Shown here piece by piece: positions 30,355 through 38,568 of a DNA stretch of 39,330 nucleotides. This DNA comes from Mycobacterium gordonae (GTDB lineage Bacteria > Actinomycetota > Actinomycetes > Mycobacteriales > Mycobacteriaceae): assembly GCF_002101675.1 (NCBI RefSeq), contig NZ_LQOY01000143.1, positions 1-39,330 of the forward strand, read 5' to 3'. The translations under genes and the position numbers were made by a program. Below the pieces are notes generated by a model. It had not been told where the DNA came from, ran no database searches, and saw only the letters and a list, made by a program, of their open reading frames with translations. Position 1 is the first letter of the stretch, and every line of letters starts with the position of its first letter.

Positions 30355-31022
30355 TGCATTACCTGTTGACGCACCTGGACACCGCGTGGGCGCTGACGGT
30401 CGTTCATCTGCGGCTGTCGCTGATTCCGGTGGTGATCGGGCTGGCCATCGCGGTGCCGCTCGGTCTGCTGGTGCAGCGGGCCCCGCTGCCGCGCCGGTTG
30501 ACAACAGCGACGGCCAGCGTGATCTTCACCATCCCGTCACTGGCGCTCTTCGTGGTCCTGCCGCTGATCATCGGGACCCGGATCCTCGACGAGGCCAACG
30601 TGATCGTCGCGCTCAGTGCCTACACCACCGCACTGATGGTCCGGGCGGTCCTGGAAGCCTTGGACGCGGTCCCGGGACCACTGCGTGACGCCGCCACCGC
30701 CATCGGCTACGGCCCGCTGGCGAGGATGCTGAAAATCGAACTGCCACTGTCGATCCCGGTGCTGGTCGCCGGTCTGCGGGTGGTGGTGGTCACCAATATC
30801 GCGATGGTGTCGGTCGGTTCGGTAATCGGCATCGGCGGCCTGGGCAGCTGGTTCACCGCGGGTTTCCAGATGAACAAGAGCGAGCAGATCGTTGCCGGCA
30901 TCATCGCGATGTTCACGCTGGCCATCGTCATCGACACCCTGATCAGCGTTCTCGGTCGGCTCGCCACGCCGTGGGAGCACGGGCGCCGGATCCGGTCCCC
31001 GATCGTGGGCGGCGCCCGGTGA
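30354..31022 (+). CDS. proW: Osmoprotectant ABC transporter permease ProW
   Basis: A 222-residue inner-membrane permease with about five or six membrane helices. The EAA-type coupling loop reads DAVPGPLRDAATAIGYGPLARMLKIELPLSIPVL (about 104-137). Start ATG 30354 (MHYLLTHLDTAWALTV) overlaps the proV stop; its TGA overlaps the proZ GTG. It forms the transport channel with ProZ. Length fits M. tuberculosis ProW (229). Confidence 0.94.
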   Translation: MHYLLTHLDTAWALTVVHLRLSLIPVVIGLAIAVPLGLLVQRAPLPRRLTTATASVIFTIPSLALFVVLPLIIGTRILDEANVIVALSAYTTALMVRAVLEALDAVPGPLRDAATAIGYGPLARMLKIELPLSIPVLVAGLRVVVVTNIAMVSVGSVIGIGGLGSWFTAGFQMNKSEQIVAGIIAMFTLAIVIDTLISVLGRLATPWEHGRRIRSPIVGGAR

Positions 31023-31753
31023 ACTTCATCGCGCAGGCACTGTCCTTCCTGACCACCGCGAGCAACTGGACCGGTCCCGCCGGCTTGGCGGCGCGCACCT
31101 GCGAGCACCTGGAGTACACCGCGCTCGCCGTCCTGGCATCGGCGGTCATCGCCGTCCCGGTCGGGCTGATCATCGGGCACACCGGCCGCGGTCAACTGCT
31201 GGTCGTCGGCGCGGTCAACGGACTGCGCGCGCTGCCGACGCTGGGCGTGCTGCTGCTGGGCGTGCTGCTGTACGGGCTGGGACTGGGGCCACCCATCGTG
31301 GCGTTGATGCTGCTCGGCATACCGTCCTTGCTGGCGGGCACCTATGCGGGGATCGCCAGCGTCGACCCGCTGGTGGTCGACGCGGCGCGCGCCGTTGGCA
31401 TGGCCGAACGTCAGGTGCTGTTCCGGGTGGAGGTGCCCAACGCGTTGCCGCTGATCCTTGGCGGCCTGCGGAGTGCGACGCTGCAGGTGGTTGCGACCGC
31501 GACGGTGGCGGCCTATGCGAGTCTGGGCGGCCTGGGCCGTTATCTGATCGACGGGATTCAGGAGCGCCAGTTTTACATTGCCTTGGTCGGGGCGTTCATG
31601 GTGGCGGTGCTGGCGCTGGTCCTGGACGGGACGATGGCGGTGGCGGTGTGGGCTTCAGCGCCGGGCAGTGGACGGCTGAGCAGGCGCAATCGAGGTTGTG
31701 ATGCGGCAGTTGGGGACAAACCCGCCGCCGTTGACGAACACGTCCTACGGTAG
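31019..31753 (+). CDS. proZ: Osmoprotectant ABC transporter permease ProZ
   Basis: A 244-residue permease, homologous to ProW. The coupling loop reads DPLVVDAARAVGMAERQVLFRVEVPNALPLILGGLRS, with six membrane helices predicted from hydrophobic runs. Start GTG 31019 (MNFIAQALSFLTTASN) overlaps the proW stop by 3 bases. The C-terminal CDAAVGDKPAAVDEHVLR is polar. It completes the ABC importer; operon order proX-V-W-Z is as in M. tuberculosis. Confidence 0.94.
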   Translation: MNFIAQALSFLTTASNWTGPAGLAARTCEHLEYTALAVLASAVIAVPVGLIIGHTGRGQLLVVGAVNGLRALPTLGVLLLGVLLYGLGLGPPIVALMLLGIPSLLAGTYAGIASVDPLVVDAARAVGMAERQVLFRVEVPNALPLILGGLRSATLQVVATATVAAYASLGGLGRYLIDGIQERQFYIALVGAFMVAVLALVLDGTMAVAVWASAPGSGRLSRRNRGCDAAVGDKPAAVDEHVLR

Positions 31754-31757
31754 AGAC

Positions 31758-32357
31758 GTGACCGCAGCCCCCTCTGATCCGACTCCTAGCGCCTGGCCGC
31801 AGATGCTGACCTGGCGCGCGCAGGACATTTCACGCATGGAATCTGTGCGAATCCAGCTGTCCGGCAAGAGAATCAAGGCCAACGGCCGCATCGTGGCCGC
31901 GGCCACCGCAACCAACCCTGCCTTCGGTGCCTTCTACGAACTGCAGACCGACGAGAAGGGCGCCACCAAACGGTTCGGGCTGACCGTCACGCTGGCCGAG
32001 CGGGAACGTCAGCTGGCCATCGCCCGTGACGAAGAGAACATGTGGCTGATCACCGACCACCAGGGGGAGCGACGCTCGGCCTACAACGGCGCTTTGGACG
32101 TCGATCTGGTGTTCAGCCCGTTCTTCAACGCGCTGCCAATCCGGCGTCTGGGCATCCACGAGCGGGCGGATTCGGTGGTGCTGCCGATGGTCTACGTGAA
32201 CGTGCCAGAGATGACGGTCGACGCGGCGACCGTGAGCTACACCAGCGAGGGACGGTTGGACGCGATCAAACTGCGTTCACCGGTGGCCGACACGACGGTG
32301 GTCGTGGACGCCGACGGCTTCATCGTCGACTATCCAGGGTTGGCAGAGCGGATCTGA
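31758..32357 (+). CDS. Rv3755c-like putative glycolipid-binding protein
   Basis: A 199-residue protein of the putative glycolipid-binding family (PF06475-like). It has LTWRAQDISRMESVRIQLSGKRIKANGRIVAAA, which matches the conserved first strands, and later LDVDLVFSPFFNALPIRRLGIH, a strong family signature. Start GTG 31758 gives 199 residues, identical to Rv3755c in length. The stop lies inside the convergent tyrA gene (38-base overlap). It may bind or transfer a lipid or aromatic compound; biochemical role unknown. Confidence 0.85.
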   Translation: MTAAPSDPTPSAWPQMLTWRAQDISRMESVRIQLSGKRIKANGRIVAAATATNPAFGAFYELQTDEKGATKRFGLTVTLAERERQLAIARDEENMWLITDHQGERRSAYNGALDVDLVFSPFFNALPIRRLGIHERADSVVLPMVYVNVPEMTVDAATVSYTSEGRLDAIKLRSPVADTTVVVDADGFIVDYPGLAERI

Positions 32358-33279
32358 TCACCCCGCCGGCCCGGCCGGCCGCCGCCAGCTGCTGACGCCA
32401 CCCGTCGGCCCCGACGACGACGGTGACGATGTCCGAGCGCGGGAAACTCTCGTAGCGCGTGCGCGCCGCGTGACCCTCGTCAACCAGGTCGGCTACCGAG
32501 CCGTTGTGCGCCAGCGACTGACGGGCGCGGCTGAGCAGTTCGATGATCCGGTCGGTGGCCGGCGTCAGTTGGCTGGTGTTGGCCTCGCACATGGCGCGGA
32601 CCAGATCCGGCGCCGTGCCCGCAACCCGGGTGGCGTCCCGGAACGAGCCGGCGGCCAGCGCGAACGCCAGCGGCACCTCGGCGGCGGTGATGGCCAGCGC
32701 CTCGGCCAGCAGGTGCGGCAGATGCGATATGGCGGCCGCCGCGGCGTCGTGCTCGTCGGAACGGGCGGGCACCACGTGGGCTCCGCAGTCCAGGGCCAGC
32801 TGGGTCACCATCGACCACACCTGAGGGTCGACGTGGTCGTCCACGCTGACCACCCAGGGAGCGCGGTTGAACAAGCCCCCGTGGCCGGCCGTCCAGCCCG
32901 AGTGCGCGGTGCCGGTCATCGGGTGCCCCCCGACGAAGCGCGGCAGCAGGTCGGCGGCGACAACCTCGTCGAGCACCGCCTTCTTGACGCTGGTGACGTC
33001 GGTCAGCGGACAGTCGGGGGCCGACGCGGCGATGTGGGCCAGCATGTTGGGCAGGGCCGGCATGGGCACGGCCAGCACGATCAGGGCATCGCTGCTCGCG
33101 GCGCGGTCCAGTGTCTCGTTGAGGTCGAGGGAAGAGTCGTACCCGTCCGCCCTGGCGCCATGGGCGCCCTCCACTGAGCGGTTGTAGCCGAATACCTCGC
33201 GGCCCGCCCCCGCAGCGGCCCGCATGATGGAACCGCCGATCAAACCCAACCCCAGCACACATACCGGTGTCTTCCCCAC
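32320..33279 (-). CDS. tyrA: Prephenate dehydrogenase TyrA
   Basis: A 319-residue NAD-linked prephenate dehydrogenase in tyrosine biosynthesis. The Rossmann motif is VLGLGLIGGSIMRAAA (about 8-23) with GxGxxG. Further markers are LIVLAVPMPALPNML, LTDVTSVKKAVL, FVGGHPMTGTAHSGW (about 116-130, substrate-binding H and T) and HDAAAAAISHLPHLLAEAL (catalytic region). I chose GTG 33277-33279; longer frames upstream are not supported. Its C-terminus extends under the neighbour's end. Chorismate mutase is a separate gene in mycobacteria. It probably shares end-product control with HisC2, whose product type overlaps. Confidence 0.94.
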   Translation of the reverse strand: MGKTPVCVLGLGLIGGSIMRAAAGAGREVFGYNRSVEGAHGARADGYDSSLDLNETLDRAASSDALIVLAVPMPALPNMLAHIAASAPDCPLTDVTSVKKAVLDEVVAADLLPRFVGGHPMTGTAHSGWTAGHGGLFNRAPWVVSVDDHVDPQVWSMVTQLALDCGAHVVPARSDEHDAAAAAISHLPHLLAEALAITAAEVPLAFALAAGSFRDATRVAGTAPDLVRAMCEANTSQLTPATDRIIELLSRARQSLAHNGSVADLVDEGHAARTRYESFPRSDIVTVVVGADGWRQQLAAAGRAGGVIRSALPTLDSRR

Positions 33280-33371
33280 AGTCCATAGGTTGGCACAGTT
33301 CGACTGGCGATGGGTCACTCCGGATGGCTTCATCTGGCCACCGGCCAGGTCAGGGACTAGCGTAGGCGGCC

Positions 33372-33893
33372 ATGGGAGCACAACGGGCTTCAGCAGCAGG
33401 CCCGTCCACGGACACCCCCGACGGCTTCGGCGTCGCGGTCGTGCGCGAAGAGGGCAAGTGGCGCTGTGCGCCGCTGGGCCCCAAAGCGCTGACCAGTTTG
33501 TCGGCCGCCGAGACCGAACTGCGCGAGCTGCGCAGTTCCGGCGCCGTATTCGGGTTGTTGGACGTCGACGATGAATTCTTTGTGATCGTGCGTCCGGCAC
33601 CATCCGGAACCCGGTTGCTGCTCTCGGATGCGACTGCCGCCTTGGATTACGACATCGCCGCCGAGGTGCTGGACAGTCTGGACGCCGAAATCGATCCCGA
33701 AGACCTCGAGGACGCCGAACCGTTCGAGGAAGGCGACCTGGGTTTGCTGTCCGATATTGGGCTGCCCGAAGCGGTGTTGGGGGTCATCCTCGACGAGACG
33801 GACCTGTATGCCGACGAGCAGCTTGGGCGCATCGCGCGGGAGATGGGCTTTGCCGATCAGCTTTCGGCGGTGATCGACCGTCTCGGTCGGTGA
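33372..33893 (+). CDS. TadA-associated protein (Rv3753c-like)
   Basis: A 173-residue acidic protein of the actinobacterial tRNA-adenosine-deaminase-associated family (TIGR03941). Signatures are GFGVAVVREEGKWRCAPLGPKALTSLSAAETELRELRSSGAVFGLLDVDDEFFVIVRP and the C-terminal GLPEAVLGVILDETDLYADEQLGRIAREMGFADQL. It precedes tadA and overlaps it by 4 bases (33890-33893), suggesting joint production of a two-protein editing complex; binding to TadA is inferred from this conserved pairing. Start ATG 33372. Confidence 0.9.
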   Translation: MGAQRASAAGPSTDTPDGFGVAVVREEGKWRCAPLGPKALTSLSAAETELRELRSSGAVFGLLDVDDEFFVIVRPAPSGTRLLLSDATAALDYDIAAEVLDSLDAEIDPEDLEDAEPFEEGDLGLLSDIGLPEAVLGVILDETDLYADEQLGRIAREMGFADQLSAVIDRLGR

Positions 33894-34351
33894 TCGTTTC
33901 CGACGAGGAGCTGATTCGCGCCGCATTGGCGGTCGCCGGGACGGCCGGTCCGCGGGACGTGCCGATCGGCGCCGTCGTGGCCGCACCGGACGGCACCTTA
34001 TTGGCGCAGGCGGTCAATGCCCGGGAAGCCGACGGTGATCCCACCGCCCACGCGGAAATCCTGGCGTTGCGGGCGGCCGCCCGCGTGCTGGGCGACGGAT
34101 GGCGGCTGGAAGGCGCGACGCTGGCGGTCACCGTCGAACCGTGCACCATGTGCGCCGGGGCGTTGGTGCTGGCCCGGGTGGCCCGGCTGGTGTTCGGCGC
34201 CTGGGAACCCAAGACCGGGGCGGTCGGCTCTTTGTGGGATGTGGTGCGGGATCGACGGCTGAACCATCGGCCCGAGGTGCGCGGCGGTGTGCTGGCCGCG
34301 GAGTGCGCCGCGCCCCTGGAAGAGTTCTTCGCCCGGCAGCGATTGGGGTGA
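33890..34351 (+). CDS. tadA: tRNA-specific adenosine deaminase TadA
   Basis: A 153-residue zinc deaminase that converts A34 to inosine in tRNA-Arg(ACG), the same tRNA interrupted by the element at 1380. The active site is H54 and E56 in HAE, plus C85 and C88 in PCTMC. GTG start 33890 overlaps the partner gene. It is followed by tRNA-Ser(CGA). Length is typical. Confidence 0.95.
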   Translation: MIVSDEELIRAALAVAGTAGPRDVPIGAVVAAPDGTLLAQAVNAREADGDPTAHAEILALRAAARVLGDGWRLEGATLAVTVEPCTMCAGALVLARVARLVFGAWEPKTGAVGSLWDVVRDRRLNHRPEVRGGVLAAECAAPLEEFFARQRLG

Positions 34352-34380
34352 GCGGCGGGTGGTTGGGTAAGCTGCTCGGC

Positions 34381-34470
34381 GGTGGCGTGTCCGAGCGGCC
34401 TAAGGAGCACGCCTCGAAAGCGTGTGACGGCTAAAACCGTCCGAGGGTTCAAATCCCTCCGCCACCGCCA
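34381..34470 (+). tRNA. tRNA-Ser(CGA)
   Basis: Acceptor arm GGTGGCG (34381-34387) pairs with CGCCACC (34460-34466); discriminator G and encoded CCA (34468-34470) follow. Anticodon stem CACGC/GCGTG encloses CTCGAAA, giving anticodon CGA at 34415-34417 for UCG codons. The long variable arm (GACGGCTAAAACCGTC) confirms a class II tRNA. Confidence 0.96.
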
Positions 34471-34501
34471 TGTGTGATGTCTCAAGACATCGGAATAGCC
34501 T

Positions 34502-34530
34502 GAACCCTCGTTTTAGGGTTCGGGGTTTTT
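34502..34530 (+). terminator. Rho-independent terminator of tRNA-Ser(CGA)
   Basis: Stem GAACCCT (34502-34508) with AGGGTTC (34515-34521), loop CGTTTT, then GGGG and TTTTT (34526-34530). It also includes the stop codon of the transposase remnant read from the other strand. Confidence 0.8.
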
Positions 34531-34659
34531 CTTTGGTCGGCCGGTGGGGGTGCCGCGGGGTTGGTAGTCCCTGGTGGGGTCCAGTGTTAGCTGGCGGAGG
34601 AGTTCGCCGGTGGCGGCGTGGATGATTCTGACGTTGAGGTACCGCGCAATGTCATAGCG
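34513..34659 (-). pseudogene. C-terminal remnant of an IS481-type transposase
   Basis: A 48-residue open stretch that reads RYDIARYLNVRIIHAATGEL, then LLRQLTLDPTRDYQPRG and TPTGRPKKNPEP, ending at TAA 34513-34515. This is the characteristic C-terminus of DDE transposases of the IS481 family (VR.I.A.TGELLR.LTLDPTRDYQP). Upstream on the minus strand the frame soon stops (TGA), so the rest of the transposase is gone. It is wedged between tRNA-Ser and the PE_PGRS protease gene, marking past insertion activity. In M. tuberculosis this spot also carries gene fragments. Confidence 0.78.
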
Positions 34660-34813
34660 GCTCTCAGATCAGGGCACCAGCAGGTGGTGCTGCCGTACCG
34701 ACCGCCGACCAAGCTTTCGGCAAAGACACACTTCACCGCTGGAAAATCGCTACCATCCCCATGTCGCACTCGGGGGGCGACAACTCGATGACACGGGTTG
34801 CCGGAGGTGGGCG

Positions 34814-36496
34814 ATGTCGTTTGCTATTGCGTCTCCAGAATTGGTGACGGATGCCGCAACAAGTTTGGCGAGGCTCGGGTCGACGGTCAGCGCGGCCAAT
34901 GCGGCCGCTGCCGCGCCGACCACGCGATTGCTCGCCGCCGCCGGCGACGAGGTGTCGGCGGCTATCGCTGCGCTGTTCTCTCAGCAGGCGTCGACGTACC
35001 AGGCGCTGAGTACGCAGGTTGCGGCGTTTCACGCTCAATTCGTCCAGACCCTCAATGCCGGCGCGCGAGCTTATGCGGCCGCCGAGGCCGCCAACGCGGC
35101 GCCCCTTCAGGCCTTCGAGCAAAACGTTCTCGCACTGATCAATGCGCCGACCAGCACTCTGTTGGGGCGACCGCTGATCGGCAACGGGATCGACGGCATC
35201 ACGGACGCCGAGGGCGTGGGAACGGCGGGTGGGGCGGGCGGATTCCTGCTCGGCAACGGCGGCATCGGTGGGGAGAGCACCGCCGAGGGAGCGCCCGGCG
35301 GTGCCGGTGGCGCGGCCGGTCTGATCGGCACCGGTGGCATCGGCGGCGCCGGCGGGTGGGGTGCACCCGGCGGCATCGGAGGCCGCGGCGGACTGCTGTG
35401 GGGCAATGGCGGTGTCGGCGGGCTGGGCGGTCCGACAGCTGCCGGCGGCGCCGGGGGCAGCGCGCTGTTCTTCGGTGACGGCGGTGCCGGCGGGATGGGC
35501 GGGGAACTCGCCGCGGGCGGCGCCGGCGGTCGCGGCGGGTGGCTCTTGGGCAACGGCGGAGCCGGCGGAACCGGCGGCGTGCTGGGCGCCGGGGGACAGG
35601 GTGGGCCCGGCAGCCTGTTGGGAGGTCATTCCGGGGCCACCGGTGAGGCCGGTGGTGAAGCCGCCATCGAGCTCGAAGTGGAAGGCACTCGGCCCAAGGT
35701 GTACGTCGCCTTCGGTGACGGACAGATGGTGCAGGTATCCGTGGACACCGGATCTACCACCACCTTGATCCCGCTCGAAGATGTGGATCTGGAGTCTTTA
35801 GGTCCGTCCACCGGCTCAGGCGTATATACGTTCGGAACGCCCGAACAGGAAACCGTCGTGCATTACGACACCTATACAACGTCGCTGAACTTCGGCCACG
35901 GAATCATCACCAGACCCATGACCATCGGCGTCATCACCTCCGAAACAGTCAACGGAGTGCCGGACACGCCGGAAGGACTTCTCGGCATCGGGGCCAACAC
36001 GACGAGTCTGCCGCATTTCCAGACCAGCGCCGTACAGCAGCTGCCCGGAATCCTCGGCCAGGGAGTGCTCATCAACCAACCCGGTGAGGAGATGGTGTTC
36101 GGTCCCAATCCGGGGAATCCTTTCGCCGCGGTCTCCGGAGCGCCGATCACCAATCAATTTCAAATATCGGTCAACGGTGGGCCTTTTCAGCCGACCAGCG
36201 GCGCGTACGTCGACAGCGGCGGCGTAGACGGGGACATCCCGGAAGCCCTCGTCCCGGGCTATTCGGCGGGCGAGTACCTGCCCGCTGGGACGACCATTAC
36301 GGTCCGCGTTCCCGGGCCGACGGAGACGGGGTATACCACGCTGTACACCGAAACCGTCAGTGCGACACCGGATGCCGTACAAGTCACGGCGGGTGACTTC
36401 AATACCGGCAATTACATCTTCACGCAGATGCCCATTTACTTCTCCTACAGCCCCACTGGCGGAACGATATTCTTCAACAGCCCGATGGAAGACTAG
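34814..36496 (+). CDS. PE_PGRS protein with C-terminal PecA-type aspartic protease
   Basis: A 560-residue protein. It has a PE domain (1-95), linker FEQNVLALINAPTSTLLGRPLIGNGIDG (about 101-128), a short PGRS region (about 135-275) and then a retropepsin/pepsin-like domain (about 290-560). The two catalytic half-sites are VDTGSTTTLIP (D311-T-G) and YVDSGGVDGDIP (D467-S-G). This architecture matches the PecA/PE_PGRS35/PE_PGRS16 group, whose M. marinum member cleaves PE_PGRS proteins and its own linker at the cell surface. Export is via ESX-5. The other PE_PGRS genes in the window are possible substrates. Start ATG 34814 follows CCGGAGGTGGGCG. Confidence 0.9.
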   Translation: MSFAIASPELVTDAATSLARLGSTVSAANAAAAAPTTRLLAAAGDEVSAAIAALFSQQASTYQALSTQVAAFHAQFVQTLNAGARAYAAAEAANAAPLQAFEQNVLALINAPTSTLLGRPLIGNGIDGITDAEGVGTAGGAGGFLLGNGGIGGESTAEGAPGGAGGAAGLIGTGGIGGAGGWGAPGGIGGRGGLLWGNGGVGGLGGPTAAGGAGGSALFFGDGGAGGMGGELAAGGAGGRGGWLLGNGGAGGTGGVLGAGGQGGPGSLLGGHSGATGEAGGEAAIELEVEGTRPKVYVAFGDGQMVQVSVDTGSTTTLIPLEDVDLESLGPSTGSGVYTFGTPEQETVVHYDTYTTSLNFGHGIITRPMTIGVITSETVNGVPDTPEGLLGIGANTTSLPHFQTSAVQQLPGILGQGVLINQPGEEMVFGPNPGNPFAAVSGAPITNQFQISVNGGPFQPTSGAYVDSGGVDGDIPEALVPGYSAGEYLPAGTTITVRVPGPTETGYTTLYTETVSATPDAVQVTAGDFNTGNYIFTQMPIYFSYSPTGGTIFFNSPMED

Positions 36497-36700
36497 CGCC
36501 CGGCGACGAGATCGCAACGCGGCGTCGTTCGGATTTCGAACACTAAGCACCGCAACGAATTTGAGGTCGCCAATGGCTGCGCGCCAGGCATCGGCCGCGC
36601 CCAACCTTCACGCTTGAGAATCCCCATGTGCAGCGGGGCACCATCAATCCCGATGCTGCTGCTGTCCGCCGGTCCGAGTCCGCCACCCGGCCGGGGCTTC

Positions 36701-37225
36701 TCAGGAATGCTCGCCGATGTAGTCGTCCGCGTCTTTGTCGCTATTGTCGACACCTCGCGTCGCATCGCGTTCGGCGTGGAACCGCAACCATTTCATGGCC
36801 AGTTCATTGCGCAGCTCCAATGAGGCACTCTTGATGAAGTCCGGCATCGCCTCGCGTTCTTCCTCGTCCAGGTGTTTGCCGTTCTCCCGGCGCGCGTCGA
36901 TGACGGCTTCGAACCACTCGGCGCTGCCTGGCTTGAGCCGGCGTGACCGACGGACTGCGTCGCGAATCGCGTTGTGATCGGTGATCGCGTCTTCGGTTTC
37001 GTCCTCCGGATCACCCTCGGGATTGCTCGGATGGTCATGGCCGCCGTGCTTGAGCAGTGCCGGGTAGAACACCGCCTCCTCGGCCTCGGCATGCACGTCG
37101 AGGCGGGTGCTGAGGACGTTCCAGATGGCCACGAGATCATCGTCGGATTCCGCTTCGTCGAGCCGGAAGAACTGGCGCCGGATCCAGTCGTGATCGGCAT
37201 AGATGAGGTCGATGATGTCGGCCAT
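36701..37225 (-). CDS. Hemerythrin HHE domain protein
   Basis: A 174-residue cytosolic protein with two-iron hemerythrin motifs: H12 (YADHDWIRR), HAEAEEAVFYP (about 45-55), ITDHNAIRDAV (about 81-91) and KHLDEEEREAMP (about 117-128). Such proteins bind O2 or NO or manage redox or iron stress. The acidic insertion GGHDHPSNPEGDPEDETED is unusual. Start ATG 37223-37225. It is divergent from the PE-PPE-type hydrolase. The roughly 200-base gap before the PE_PGRS protease stop holds no gene I can support. Confidence 0.85.
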   Translation of the reverse strand: MADIIDLIYADHDWIRRQFFRLDEAESDDDLVAIWNVLSTRLDVHAEAEEAVFYPALLKHGGHDHPSNPEGDPEDETEDAITDHNAIRDAVRRSRRLKPGSAEWFEAVIDARRENGKHLDEEEREAMPDFIKSASLELRNELAMKWLRFHAERDATRGVDNSDKDADDYIGEHS

Positions 37226-37443
37226 GGTCAGTGCGCCCTCATGGACACGATGGTCCCCTCTCGTTCGGCTGGAAACGCAACAGGGGAGTTCACCCGCGCA
37301 GCGTCGGCCAAACCGTGGACCTGGCCGCCGAATTGCGCATCGCGCTTACCCGCGCGAGATCGCGACCCCGCGTCATTCCCGTCACGATTCGTCAATCACG
37401 GCAAAGGTTTTGACGTCGGCGATGATATATATGCCCGCATGGG

Positions 37444-38286
37444 GTGGCACCGGTGAGGCGTTTGTTAGCGTCGATTGCATTGGCATCGATAGTCGTTGCC
37501 AACGCGTTCGCGCCCGGCAAAGCTAAAGCAGCCGACGAACCCGTCGCCGCGACGGTATTGACCATTAATCCGGCCTTTTTCCCGCTGCCGTCAAACTGGT
37601 TACGCGGCGAACTGTTTGCCGCGCCGAACGTGAAAGTCAAAGTTCCCTACACCAATTTGCCCAACGCGTACTTCGTCCATCAGGGTGCAGATATCCTCAA
37701 CCAGCTGTTGCATTCCACGCCCGGGCGCAAAATCGTCCTCGGTCACAGCGAAGGTGCGCAGGTGGAAGACGATTGGCTCCGCCGCTACGGCCCGACCAGC
37801 GACATCGACCCCACCAGCGTCACGTTCGTCCTCACCGGCGACCCGGAGACCAAGTACGGCGGGTGCACCACCATTTCCAACAGTGGATGCACCGCGGCCT
37901 ACGGCGGCAGGGGATTTCCGGCCGACACCCGGTATACGGTCAAAGTTCTGATCCGCCAATACGACTTCTGGGCGGATTGTCCGGGTGACCTCGCCAATTC
38001 CGTGGCGCGTTTCAACAGGGTGGCAGCCAATTTCGTCGGGGGCACCGGCGAATTGAGGGGTCCGCACCTGGACTACAGCAAACTGAGTCTGACCGATCCG
38101 GGTAACAAGTCCTACGTCGAGGGAAACGCCACCTACATTCTGGGGGCGCCCGCCACCTATTACCTGCCGATGGTCACCTGGCGTTTGGAATCGGCCGAGA
38201 ACAAGAGGATCCACGAACTCCAGTGGCGCCCGATGGTGGAATCCGCCTACAACCGCCCGATGGGAACACTCGATCTGCCGAACTGA
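37444..38286 (+). CDS. Secreted PE-PPE-domain serine hydrolase
   Basis: A 280-residue protein with a signal peptide (MAPVRRLLASIALASIVVANAFAP... cleaved after AKA, about residue 29) and a PE-PPE-type alpha/beta-hydrolase domain. The nucleophile S102 is in VLGHSEGAQVEDDW, and the domain opens with TVLTINPAFFPLPSNWLRG. Later VTFVLTGDPETKYGG and RQYDFWADCPGDLANSVARFN match that family. The nucleophile elbow GHSEG suggests an esterase or lipase acting outside the membrane. Unlike most PE-PPE-domain proteins it carries a normal signal peptide rather than a PE or PPE domain. Start GTG 37444 or the in-frame GTG 37453. Confidence 0.82.
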   Translation: MAPVRRLLASIALASIVVANAFAPGKAKAADEPVAATVLTINPAFFPLPSNWLRGELFAAPNVKVKVPYTNLPNAYFVHQGADILNQLLHSTPGRKIVLGHSEGAQVEDDWLRRYGPTSDIDPTSVTFVLTGDPETKYGGCTTISNSGCTAAYGGRGFPADTRYTVKVLIRQYDFWADCPGDLANSVARFNRVAANFVGGTGELRGPHLDYSKLSLTDPGNKSYVEGNATYILGAPATYYLPMVTWRLESAENKRIHELQWRPMVESAYNRPMGTLDLPN

Positions 38287-38568
38287 TCACTCGCGGTCCC
38301 GCCCGGCGATTCACTTAGGGCCGAGATCGTGTAGCACCGTCTGGTGGCGTGCTCTTGTGTCCTGGCTCCGACGACGACAAACCGGCCATAGCTGCGACCG
38401 GAGGTATTCCCCCCTCGCGCGACAGATTTGGCTCTCGTGAGAACGATTTGTCTCAGCAATTTTGTGACCTATGTCGCAACGCCTCAACACTCGGTAAATT
38501 CCGCCCCTACAGGTGGGCCATTCACCTGTCAGCTCAGGCTTTGTTGCATGTGAATAAGGGGTGTTCTG
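38287..38568. other. Intergenic region before the last PE_PGRS gene
   Basis: About 280 bases without a supportable gene. It contains AT-richer patches (TTGTCTCAGCAATTTTGTGA near 38449) that may hold the promoter, and GAATAAGGGG (38552-38561), which could act as a ribosome site for the GTG at 38569. Confidence 0.4.
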
